Shown here one piece after another: positions 1 through 5,454 of a DNA stretch of 5,454 bases (positions within the stretch are counted from its first letter, which is position 1; every line of letters begins with the position of its first letter). Under the pieces are notes generated by a model. It worked only from the letters and a program-made list of their open reading frames with translations. It was not told the DNA's origin and made no database searches. The translations under genes were made by a program, and so were the position numbers. The stretch is from an uncultured Elusimicrobium sp. Its GTDB lineage: Bacteria; Elusimicrobiota; Endomicrobiia; Endomicrobiales; Endomicrobiaceae. The DNA lies in the NCBI GenBank assembly GCA_902761395.1, contig CACWKJ010000073.1:993-6446 (forward strand). Direction: 5' to 3'.

Positions 1-331
1 TTGAAGTATCATTTCCCACACCATAAAATTTTCTTAAAAAATTTGTATAAATAAGTTTACCTTCCAATAAATAATTTTGATTATCGAAATAAATTGCGGG
101 AGCAACTCCAAATGTACATTGGTTTTTTAGTGTGTACAGTGCAAATAAATTTAATGCCGAAAAATGTTTTTGACTGTCGGATTTAAAATGTAATATATCG
201 GTAAAAACCAAACCTAAGCTTGTTTCCGGAGCATAAAATGGAAACAAGAAAAAAATATTTTTTGATTGGCTATATGCTTGAGATACAGACAAGAATACTA
301 TAAGTGCTATTGATATAAAAAATTTTTTCAT
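1..331 (-). CDS. BamA/TamA-type outer-membrane beta-barrel protein, N-terminal part (runs off the left edge)
   Basis: Reading the minus strand from the ATG at 331 gives 110 uninterrupted codons to the window edge, so the C-terminus is missing. Residues 1-21 are a clear Sec signal peptide: MKK, a hydrophobic stretch rich in F, I, L and V, then an A-Y-S site with likely cleavage before Q22. The mature part begins almost at once with strand-like segments such as LFPFYAPETSLGL, ALYTLKNQ and KFYGVGNDTS. These resemble the start of the stand-alone 'surface antigen' barrel domain (Bac_surface_Ag, BamA/TamA superfamily), where a Y-x-P-E-T entry, a Y-T-x-K-N-Q strand and F-Y-G-x-G-N-D are familiar. 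No POTRA domain precedes the barrel, so this is not BamA itself. The ATG overlaps the stop of the metal exporter gene (ATGA), implying translational coupling. The ribosome binding site is weak (GAGAG about 12 bases upstream). The family assignment is by recognition; the substrate or role is unknown. Confidence -1.
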   Translation of the reverse strand, partial: MKKFFISIALIVFLSVSQAYSQSKNIFFLFPFYAPETSLGLVFTDILHFKSDSQKHFSALNLFALYTLKNQCTFGVAPAIYFDNQNYLLEGKLIYTNFLRKFYGVGNDTS

Positions 332-1224
332 TTGTTTTGTTTACTCTCTATTTCATTAAATGGTTCCAAATGAACCAACACATCCAAAATATCTTCGTTC
401 GATTTCATAAGATTTAGTTTAACTTCTTCCGATATATCATGACCTTCTTGAACCGATATGTTACCATCAACCAATATATGCATATCAACAAAAAAAGTTT
501 CACCGGCTTTTCTTGTTCTTATATCGTGAACTTCTTTAACATCTTTAGTTTGCAATGCAATTTGTTCTATCTTTGACAATGTTTCACTGTCAACACTTTC
601 ATCCAAAATACTCAATATAGATTTTTTAAATATTGTATATGCCGGGTAAATAATAAACACCGATACCACAATTGCACCTATGGCATCAAGCCATATTAAT
701 TTAGGAAATATTGCCGCTATTATAATTACTATCGCTACAGGCAAAGAACTTATAGCATCGGATCTGTGATGCCAGGCATTAGCTTTTACCGCCGGTGATT
801 TTAATATGTTTGCTTTCTTCACCGTATATCTGTAAAGCCACTCTTTTGATATTATAGATAACATTGCACCGACAAATGCTACCAAACTCGGTGACTGAAT
901 ATTGTTTTGTTTCAATGCCAATATAGCCTTAGCAAAAATAGATATACCTACAAAGGCTAAAGCTATGGCAATAAAAATCGTAACCAACAACTCTATTTTT
1001 CTATGCCCGTATTGATGCTCTTCATCTGCCGGAGCCAACCAATATTTCACGCCGAAAATTATAGATAAATCCGTTGCTAAATCGGAAAAACTGTGAACTC
1101 CATCAGCTATTAAAGCCTGACTGTTTCCCAAATATCCTATAATAAGTTTCGTTATCGACAAGAATAAGTTTACTATTATTCCCACAACAGTAACATTCTT
1201 TATTTCTTTCTCTTTATTTTCCAT
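328..1224 (-). CDS. Cation diffusion facilitator (CDF) divalent metal exporter, FieF/YiiP-like
   Basis: This 298-residue inner-membrane protein is a full-length CDF antiporter, a family that exports Zn, Fe, Mn or Cd in exchange for protons. Six hydrophobic segments cover about residues 10-205, and a cytoplasmic ferredoxin-like domain covers about 208-290. By comparison with E. coli YiiP, the metal sites all appear present. Site A is H44 and D48 in TM2 with H152 and D156 in TM5, a 2-His/2-Asp set typical of zinc-type CDFs (YiiP has Asp at the first position). Site B is D67, H70 and H74 in a PADEEHQYGH loop. Site C is H233, H249, H262 and H285, with E287 where YiiP has Asp. The start codon lies inside the end of the methyltransferase gene (11-base overlap) with no visible Shine-Dalgarno sequence, so translation is probably coupled. 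The stop overlaps the next ATG. The family call is firm; metal preference is inference, and no metal-responsive operator was recognised. Confidence -1.
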   Translation of the reverse strand: MENKEKEIKNVTVVGIIVNLFLSITKLIIGYLGNSQALIADGVHSFSDLATDLSIIFGVKYWLAPADEEHQYGHRKIELLVTIFIAIALAFVGISIFAKAILALKQNNIQSPSLVAFVGAMLSIISKEWLYRYTVKKANILKSPAVKANAWHHRSDAISSLPVAIVIIIAAIFPKLIWLDAIGAIVVSVFIIYPAYTIFKKSILSILDESVDSETLSKIEQIALQTKDVKEVHDIRTRKAGETFFVDMHILVDGNISVQEGHDISEEVKLNLMKSNEDILDVLVHLEPFNEIESKQNK

Positions 1225-1972
1225 TTAACTGTTTTGAAATCTCGTATATTGCAACCGAGCAAGCAACCGCAGCATTTAAAGATTGAGATTTTCCCCTCAT
1301 ATCTATTTTTATCTTATCGTCGACAATAGCTAAAATATTTTTATTTATTCCTTTAGATTCGTTACCGATTATCAAAGCAACATTATTTTCAAATTTAAAA
1401 GTCGACAACATATTGTTTGTATCAAGCGAAAAAGCATAAGTCTTTATTTGCTTTTGTTTCATTACCGACACTAAAGAAGCAATATCACACTCTTGAACTA
1501 CAGGTATATTGAAGATTGCACCCATTGTCGAACGGACTACTTTATCACTATAAACATCTGCAGAATTTTTCGATATAAATATCCCTTTACATCCAAAAGA
1601 TTCCGCCGTTCTTATAATTGTACCCATATTTCCCGGATCTTGCAATGTATCTATTACTACAAAAATTCCTTTATCGGATAAAATTGTTTCCGTGTCCGCA
1701 TTTTTTTTCTCTACAACGGCCAATATCTCTTGCGGAGTTTTAGTATCCGATATTTTCTTAAATATTTTTTCAGTCGTTATATAAAGTTTTTCGGTATTAA
1801 AATCTTTATATTTTTCCGTAGCTAAAATAAACTTTATCTTCCAATCTTTGGGAATTTCGGATACTTGTTTAAACCCTTCAACTACAAACAAAGATTTCTC
1901 GTCTCTATTTTTCTTTTCTTTTAAAGAAACTATCAATCTAATAATATCATTATGAATACTTTCTATAAACAT
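1214..1972 (-). CDS. SpoU/TrmH-family RNA 2'-O-ribose methyltransferase
   Basis: This 252-residue SPOUT-class enzyme uses S-adenosylmethionine to methylate a ribose 2'-OH, most likely in 23S rRNA. Residues 1-90 form the small N-terminal RNA-substrate-binding domain, with the usual SLKEKKNRDE and FVVEG stretches. The knotted catalytic domain runs from about 103 to 250. Motif 1 contains D112-P-G-N-x-G and the catalytic R121. Motif 2 is IIGNESKGI (201-209, with N204 and E205). Motif 3 is I-D-M-R-G followed by S231-L-N-A-A-V, completing the cofactor-binding trefoil knot. The architecture matches the YsgA/TsnR/MRM3-like group better than tRNA TrmH, but the target nucleotide cannot be read from sequence, so no symbol is given. 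It starts 7 bases after the LOG gene's stop, with an AAGG that overlaps that stop codon as the probable ribosome binding site. Its own stop lies 11 bases inside the CDF gene. Confidence -1.
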   Translation of the reverse strand: MFIESIHNDIIRLIVSLKEKKNRDEKSLFVVEGFKQVSEIPKDWKIKFILATEKYKDFNTEKLYITTEKIFKKISDTKTPQEILAVVEKKNADTETILSDKGIFVVIDTLQDPGNMGTIIRTAESFGCKGIFISKNSADVYSDKVVRSTMGAIFNIPVVQECDIASLVSVMKQKQIKTYAFSLDTNNMLSTFKFENNVALIIGNESKGINKNILAIVDDKIKIDMRGKSQSLNAAVACSVAIYEISKQLNGK

Positions 1973-1979
1973 TTTGACC

Positions 1980-2549
1980 TTATATAAATTTTAATTCTTG
2001 TTTATCTTTTGCGGATTTTAATCTATCTATAAGTCTAACACAATCCGATTCAACTATAATATTACTTACATGAATTTGTTTCATAAAACCTTCGTCTACA
2101 GATTTCTGTAATAAATTTATGTAGTTATCATAAAAATTATTTATATTCAAAATCGCCACCGGTTTATTATGAATATTCAATTGTTTCCAAGTTATTATTT
2201 CAGTTATCTCTTCAAATGTCCCTATTCCGCCGGGTAATGCAACAAAATAATCCGATATCTCATACATTGTTTTTTTTCTTACATGCATATCGGACACAAC
2301 TTTCATTTCCGTTAAGTTTTTGCTCCCAAGATCCATATTATTTAAAAATTTAGGTATTACTCCTATAACTTTACCGCCGTTATCCATAATTTCTTTTGAA
2401 ATTATTCCCATAATACCGACCTTGCCGCCGCCATAAACAAGTATCATATCATTTTTAACTATTTCTCTTGCAAATTGTTTTGCGACATCGGAATATATTT
2501 CATTATATCCGCTGTTTGAACCGCAAAATACACATATTTTTTTTGTCAT
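1980..2549 (-). CDS. LOG-family protein (cytokinin riboside 5'-monophosphate phosphoribohydrolase-like, TIGR00730)
   Basis: This 189-residue protein is the normal length for the LOG family of cytosolic Rossmann-fold enzymes. They hydrolyse the N-glycosidic bond of nucleoside 5'-monophosphates, releasing base and ribose 5-phosphate. Visible signatures are the N-terminal CVFCGSN (6-12), the glycine-rich YGGGKVGIMG loop (39-48), R91 with K92 in MHVRKKTM, and the defining PGGIGTFEE (106-114, catalytic E114). All catalytic positions are intact. In bacteria that do not make cytokinins these enzymes probably clean up or salvage AMP-type nucleotides; the true substrate here is inference. It is the first gene of the left-hand operon. 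A candidate promoter sits inside the upstream terminator, and an AAGGG lies 8 bases before the ATG. The methyltransferase gene follows after 7 bases. The family call is secure. Confidence -1.
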   Translation of the reverse strand: MTKKICVFCGSNSGYNEIYSDVAKQFAREIVKNDMILVYGGGKVGIMGIISKEIMDNGGKVIGVIPKFLNNMDLGSKNLTEMKVVSDMHVRKKTMYEISDYFVALPGGIGTFEEITEIITWKQLNIHNKPVAILNINNFYDNYINLLQKSVDEGFMKQIHVSNIIVESDCVRLIDRLKSAKDKQELKFI

Positions 2550-2557
2550 TATTTTTT

Positions 2558-2563
2558 ACCCTT
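2558..2563 (-). promoter_or_regulatory. Ribosome binding site of the LOG gene
   Basis: The minus strand reads AAGGGT, 8 bases upstream of the ATG at 2549. It is a partial match to the anti-Shine-Dalgarno complement at a suitable distance, and it supports this ATG as the start. It follows directly on the T-run of the terminator. Confidence -1.
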
Positions 2564-2609
2564 AAAAAAAAGAAACTATCTTATTATATATAACAAGACA
2601 GTTTCTTTT
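2564..2609 (-). terminator. Rho-independent terminator after the lipoprotein gene
   Basis: On the minus strand, 20 bases past the lipoprotein stop codon, a 10-base arm AAAAGAAACT (2600-2609) pairs perfectly with AGTTTCTTTT (2568-2577). After one mismatch (2599 with 2578) the stem continues for four more pairs (2595-2598 with 2579-2582). This leaves a 12-base AT-rich loop. The distal arm runs into a T8 tract (2564-2571). The stem is AT-rich, so it is weaker than a GC-rich terminator, but the geometry is right for this strand. On the plus strand only four Ts follow the stem, so it is not a convincing bidirectional terminator. Confidence -1.
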
Positions 2610-2612
2610 CAA
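2583..2612 (-). promoter_or_regulatory. Candidate sigma-70-type promoter for the LOG-methyltransferase-CDF-barrel operon
   Basis: The minus strand carries TTGAAA (2607-2612; five of six consensus bases), an 18-base spacer and a perfect TATAAT (2583-2588). Initiation would be expected at a purine near 2576-2577, giving a leader of about 27 bases with an AAGGG ribosome binding site before the ATG at 2549. The -10 box lies in the loop of the terminator hairpin and the spacer covers its proximal arm. The match is good, but in AT-rich DNA such hexamers arise by chance. Its position between a terminator and the first gene of an operon is the main support. Confidence -1.
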
Positions 2613-2629
2613 AAAATCTATAAGAACAC

Positions 2630-3799
2630 TTATTGAATTTTTTGCAAAGCATCCGTCGCTATTTTTTTAATATCACTATTTTTAGTTGTTTCAACTATTT
2701 TTTTCAAAGGCTCAACAGCATTAGAAGCTGCTTTACCAAAATCACCAAGCTCATAAATTACTCTTGAAACAATTTCAGTATTATCTTCTTTCAATAAATT
2801 AATAAGTTCCGGTATTGTTTTTTCCGAAGCCTTACCGATTTTTGTTAAAACAGATCTTGTTTTTTGTTTTACAGCGGAATCATTGTATTTTAAGAAAGTC
2901 AATATATTGGGAACATATTCTTTTACTCTTTCATCTTTTCCGGCTAAATTTCCAAACACATCCAAAATGAGTATCTTAATTTCATTCGGTTTATCATTGA
3001 AAAACTCATACATATTTGCAGCTTCCTCTTTTGAAGGTATTCCTATTTTGGCAACAGCATTTAAAGCTTTTTCTCTAGTTGTCGGTTCTTTAGCCGCAGT
3101 GTTTATAAGAACAGGTAAAGCATCTTTTGCAAACATTCTCATGTCTCCCAAACAATCTATTGCACTGTTTTTTAACATTTCATTCTTCTGAGATAAATAT
3201 CCTATTATTTTGTTGAAACATTCTTCGTTTTCACGAACTATTTTTGGAAATTTCGGAAGAATTGCTAAAACTTTTTGTTTTATTATAAGATTCTCATTAT
3301 CTAACAATGGTATAATTTCAGCGACTATCGGAGCAATATCTCTATTAAGTTTTAATATAATTTCAAGAGTATCTATAGTTTTATTGTTATCTTCTCCCTT
3401 TAACACATTAACCAATTTAGTGAAAATAACATATACAGATTCAGGGTTTCCGATATTCGAGAGTGTTTTTGCGGCCGAGTTTCTTACGAATTCATCACCG
3501 AAAGAACCGAATTTTATTACAGTATCAATAGCAGATTCGGAACCCAACTCTATTGCCCTTCCATAACATTCAAATGCATATTCATATTGATTATGTGAAA
3601 AATAAATATCTCCTATATTTTTTTCTGCTTCTGCTGCATTATCTTTTTTATCTATTGCTCTACTATAATACTCTATAGCTTTTTCATATTCACCATCGGT
3701 CTGATAAGCCAAGGCCTTTTCAAAATAATTTCCCTTACAAGAAACGACAAAAAACGAACTTATTAATAAAAACAAACTTAAAAACTTTTGTGCCTTCAT
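2630..3799 (-). CDS. TPR and HEAT-repeat lipoprotein
   Basis: This is a 389-residue predicted secreted lipoprotein with no recognised enzymatic motif. Residues 1-21 form a lipoprotein signal peptide: basic start MKAQK, hydrophobic core, and lipobox V-V-S-C with the acylated cysteine at 21. The +2 residue is Lys, not Asp, so by the E. coli rule it would go to the outer membrane. Two TPR units follow, about 24-52 (ALAYQTDGEYEKAIEYYSRA) and 58-86 (NIGDIYFSHNQYEYAFECY). From about 88 to the end is an array of two-helix HEAT-like repeats, roughly seven or eight. Recognisable units include VRNSAAKTLSNIG (105-117), KNSAIDCLGDM (210-220), TREKALNAVAKIG (241-253), VKQKTRSVLTKIG (310-322) and IVSRVIYELGDFG (343-355). 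It is probably a protein-binding scaffold. It has the best ribosome binding site in the window and ends just before a terminator. Its function and partners are unknown. Confidence -1.
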   Translation of the reverse strand: MKAQKFLSLFLLISSFFVVSCKGNYFEKALAYQTDGEYEKAIEYYSRAIDKKDNAAEAEKNIGDIYFSHNQYEYAFECYGRAIELGSESAIDTVIKFGSFGDEFVRNSAAKTLSNIGNPESVYVIFTKLVNVLKGEDNNKTIDTLEIILKLNRDIAPIVAEIIPLLDNENLIIKQKVLAILPKFPKIVRENEECFNKIIGYLSQKNEMLKNSAIDCLGDMRMFAKDALPVLINTAAKEPTTREKALNAVAKIGIPSKEEAANMYEFFNDKPNEIKILILDVFGNLAGKDERVKEYVPNILTFLKYNDSAVKQKTRSVLTKIGKASEKTIPELINLLKEDNTEIVSRVIYELGDFGKAASNAVEPLKKIVETTKNSDIKKIATDALQKIQ

Positions 3800-3807
3800 A
3801 AAAAAAT

Positions 3808-3813
3808 ACTCCT
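3808..3813 (-). promoter_or_regulatory. Strong ribosome binding site of the TPR/HEAT lipoprotein
   Basis: The minus strand reads AGGAGT, 8 bases before the ATG at 3799. It is the only near-consensus Shine-Dalgarno sequence in the window and fixes the start codon, which also places the signal peptide correctly. Confidence -1.
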
Positions 3814-3833
3814 ATATTTGTAATAGATAATAG

Positions 3834-3860
3834 TTTATAATTTTACAATGTTTTTTACAA
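3834..3860 (-). promoter_or_regulatory. Weak candidate promoter for the lipoprotein gene
   Basis: In the gap between recO and the lipoprotein gene the minus strand has TTGTAA (3855-3860) and TATAAA (3834-3839), separated by 15 bases, shorter than the ideal 17. The gap is long for this gene-dense window, and the strong ribosome binding site suggests independent expression. The hexamers could be chance in such AT-rich DNA. Confidence -1.
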
Positions 3861-3867
3861 TAAAATT
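3839..3867. repeat. Short direct repeat and dyad in the recO-lipoprotein gap
   Basis: TTTTACAAT occurs twice on the plus strand (3841-3849 and 3853-3861), offset by 12 bases. The outer sequences AATTTTA (3839-3845) and TAAAATT (3861-3867) form an inverted repeat around a 15-base centre. The repeats are directly visible. Whether they form an operator overlapping the candidate promoter, or are just low-complexity AT sequence, cannot be told. Confidence -1.
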
Positions 3868-3873
3868 CACAAA

Positions 3874-4539
3874 TCAGTTGATATAATTAATTTTCTTTAA
3901 AAAAAGACCTACAGATGGTTGCGGAATATATGTTTTAATATAACTTTCAACATAATTCCACATAACTTTATCATCATTATTTTCAAACTCTTCTATTATA
4001 TCCAACGAATCACCGGAACAATTCGCAATTTTTTTCAAGTACAAAATATCTTCTTTTTTTATATTCGAATAGTTTCTTTTCAAATAATCCACCATGCTGT
4101 AACCGGATATTTTTAACAATCTTAAAGAAAAGGCCGTTAACACTCTTAACGGAGTTTTTGAAGTGGCAAGTAAATCCCAAGTTCTTGAGATCAGCTCATA
4201 TTTCTTTCTGCTCGGTAAATGCATAGGTGCGAATTTATCACTTATTTCACAAACATAAAATGCCAACAAATTCCTGTGAAAATCTTGTTTAACTTCCGTA
4301 TTATTATTTAAAATTCTTGCTCCGGTAACAGTAGGTCTTGAATATTGTGAAGTCTGATAAATTATCAACTCACTTTCTGTAATCGGTTCTGTAGCGGCAT
4401 TAAGTTTTGCAACTATTTTTTTTGCACTGGGAACAATAGCATAAATTTTACCCCACTTATCCGTATAAGCGGTAATAATTTTGTCTGCCTCGGAAGCTAA
4501 CTTTGTATTAAGTATTAATGCTTTTATGTTGTAATACAT
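3874..4539 (-). CDS. recO: DNA repair protein RecO
   Basis: RecO is the cytosolic mediator that, with RecR and RecF, loads RecA onto SSB-coated single-stranded DNA and anneals complementary strands during gap repair. At 221 residues this copy is slightly short for the family (usually about 230-260). Residues 1-80 match the N-terminal OB-fold: YNIKALILNTKLASEADKII, then TDKWGKIYAIVPSAKK and the SELIIYQTSQ strand. Residues 85-220 form the helical domain, including AFYVCEISDKF and LRVLTAFSLRLLKISGY. Many RecO proteins carry a four-cysteine zinc site soon after the GY motif. Here that region (147-180) has a single Cys (174), so the zinc site is absent. The ATG begins one base after the stop of the CBS-domain gene, so the two are surely co-transcribed. 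Only a weak GAAG lies upstream. A hemolysin-type CBS gene next to recO is a familiar housekeeping arrangement. The assignment is confident. Confidence -1.
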   Translation of the reverse strand: MYYNIKALILNTKLASEADKIITAYTDKWGKIYAIVPSAKKIVAKLNAATEPITESELIIYQTSQYSRPTVTGARILNNNTEVKQDFHRNLLAFYVCEISDKFAPMHLPSRKKYELISRTWDLLATSKTPLRVLTAFSLRLLKISGYSMVDYLKRNYSNIKKEDILYLKKIANCSGDSLDIIEEFENNDDKVMWNYVESYIKTYIPQPSVGLFLKKINYIN

Positions 4540-4540
4540 T

Positions 4541-5454
4541 TTATTTTATCTTCAAAATAATTCTTCTTACTTTTTTCGGTTCCACACTTTCTATTTCAAC
4601 TTCCAAATTATTCCAAGTAAATTTTTCATATCTTCTTGGAATATAACCGAAATGTTCCAATACCCAACCGTTTATGGTTGAAAAATGTGTTTCAGGAATA
4701 TTAAGTTTCAATTCATCGTTTACATCGGAAATAGATTCATATCCGTTTATCAAATACTTGCCATCAGTTAACATCTTTATATTACCGTCTTTTTCATCGT
4801 ATTCGTCCCACACTTCACCGACGATTTCTTCAAGTAAATCTTCCATTGTTACAAGACCTATGGTAGAACCGAATTCATCCACGACTATAGCCATATGATC
4901 TTTACCTTTTTTAAATTCAGTCAAAATCTGTTTTACATATGCGGTTTCGGGAACATAATATACCGGCCTTATTAAATCTTCTATAGCCAAAACTTCTCCG
5001 TTTCTCCATGCCATTGCAATATCTTTTGCCGTAACTATTCCGATAATATTATCTATAGAATCCCTATATACCGGAATTCTTGAAAACTGTGTATCTATAA
5101 TTTCGTTCATCAACTTTTCTCTCGGCTGCTCGATATTTACTGCCAAAATTTCGGATTTAGATATCATAACCTGCGTAATTTTTGTTTTTCTGAATTCTAT
5201 AATTCTGTTAATGATACTTCTTGAAGTTTTTGATAACGGAGAAACATTTTCGTTGGACAACAAAAACTCAACTTCATCCGGTTGCATCAATTTAGGTTCC
5301 TGTGTTTTTCTTCCGAAGACTTTAAGTATATCGTTGGAAATAGAAACCAAAAAAATATTTAAACCTCTTGTTATTGTTGTAAATTTTATTACTATCGGTA
5401 AACATTTTATAGCAAATTTATCTGCTTTGTATCTGCCGAAAGCTTTAGGTATAA
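4541..5454 (-). CDS. HlyC/CorC-type CNNM/CBS-domain membrane protein, C-terminal part (runs off the right edge)
   Basis: The open frame continues to the window edge, giving 303 codons without a start, so the N-terminal membrane domain lies outside. The TTG at 5348-5350 looks like a possible start but is internal. The 34 codons upstream of it, beginning IPKAFGRYKADKFA, match the end of the CNNM (DUF21) transmembrane domain of this family. Counting from that TTG, a CBS pair spans about 58-178 (first ITQVMISKSEILAV and GIVTAKDIAMAW, second MAIVVDEFGSTIGLVTMED with LLEEIVGEVWDEYD). The CorC_HlyC domain spans about 190-269, including STINGWVLEHFGYIPR. Proteins of this type are nucleotide-regulated inner-membrane transporters or channels linked to Mg2+ or Co2+ efflux; the old 'hemolysin' name is misleading. 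The stop is one base before the recO start. The family is certain; the transported ion is inference. Confidence -1.
   Translation of the reverse strand, partial: IPKAFGRYKADKFAIKCLPIVIKFTTITRGLNIFLVSISNDILKVFGRKTQEPKLMQPDEVEFLLSNENVSPLSKTSRSIINRIIEFRKTKITQVMISKSEILAVNIEQPREKLMNEIIDTQFSRIPVYRDSIDNIIGIVTAKDIAMAWRNGEVLAIEDLIRPVYYVPETAYVKQILTEFKKGKDHMAIVVDEFGSTIGLVTMEDLLEEIVGEVWDEYDEKDGNIKMLTDGKYLINGYESISDVNDELKLNIPETHFSTINGWVLEHFGYIPRRYEKFTWNNLEVEIESVEPKKVRRIILKIK

Noticed and set aside
1493..1681. 62-codon plus-strand open frame
   Set aside because: It lies wholly opposite the methyltransferase catalytic domain, has no ribosome binding site, and the minus-strand gene carries clear family motifs.
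2883..3566. Two plus-strand open frames (102 and 118 codons) opposite the lipoprotein gene
   Set aside because: They are antisense shadows of a low-stop-codon repeat gene; their translations are low-complexity S/F/I-rich with no family signature.
3839..3867. Possible terminator after recO
   Set aside because: The dyad is only seven A/T pairs with a 15-base centre and no following T-run on the minus strand, so it does not look like an intrinsic terminator.
3919..4116. 65-codon plus-strand frame opposite recO
   Set aside because: It is an F/I/N-rich antisense translation of AT-rich DNA without a start signal; recO on the other strand is well supported.
4674..4898. 74-codon plus-strand frame opposite the CBS gene
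   Set aside because: It is a serine-rich shadow of the conserved CBS region with no independent evidence.
1..5454. CRISPR array, insertion sequence, prophage, toxin-antitoxin or tRNA gene
   Set aside because: There are no spaced long repeats, terminal inverted repeats, transposase motifs or tRNA-like cloverleaf sequences, and the gaps between genes are too short (73-80 bases at most) to hide one.

Overview
This is a compact, AT-rich (roughly 30% GC by eye) bacterial chromosomal segment in which every gene is read from the minus strand. A lipoprotein with a signal-peptidase II box and the start of an outer-membrane beta-barrel protein both point to a diderm (Gram-negative type) bacterium. AT-rich lineages such as Elusimicrobiota or Brachyspira-like spirochaetes would fit, but nothing in the window fixes the phylum, so this is only a guess. 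I see no mobile element, CRISPR array, tRNA, rRNA or prophage signal.

In transcription order (right to left) the first block holds three genes. The first is the C-terminal part of a HlyC/CorC-type CNNM/CBS-domain membrane protein, which runs off the right edge. Next comes recO, one base after it. Third is a lipoprotein with two TPR units followed by a long HEAT-repeat array; it has its own strong ribosome binding site behind a 73-base gap. This block ends at an intrinsic terminator at about 2564-2609.

The second block starts at once: a good -35/-10 pair lies inside the terminator hairpin DNA and would give a short leader of about 27 bases. It contains a LOG-family phosphoribohydrolase, a SpoU/TrmH-type rRNA 2'-O-methyltransferase (7-base gap), a cation diffusion facilitator metal exporter (11-base overlap), and the first 110 residues of a BamA/TamA-type outer-membrane barrel protein (ATGA overlap) that runs off the left edge. 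The spacings point to one translationally coupled operon.

Functionally the window mixes housekeeping (recombinational repair, rRNA modification, nucleotide salvage or clean-up) with envelope and metal functions (CNNM/CBS protein, CDF exporter, surface barrel, lipoprotein). I found no convincing new biological system. The points most worth a second look are the overlapping terminator/promoter, the TPR-HEAT lipoprotein, and the barrel gene at the left edge.
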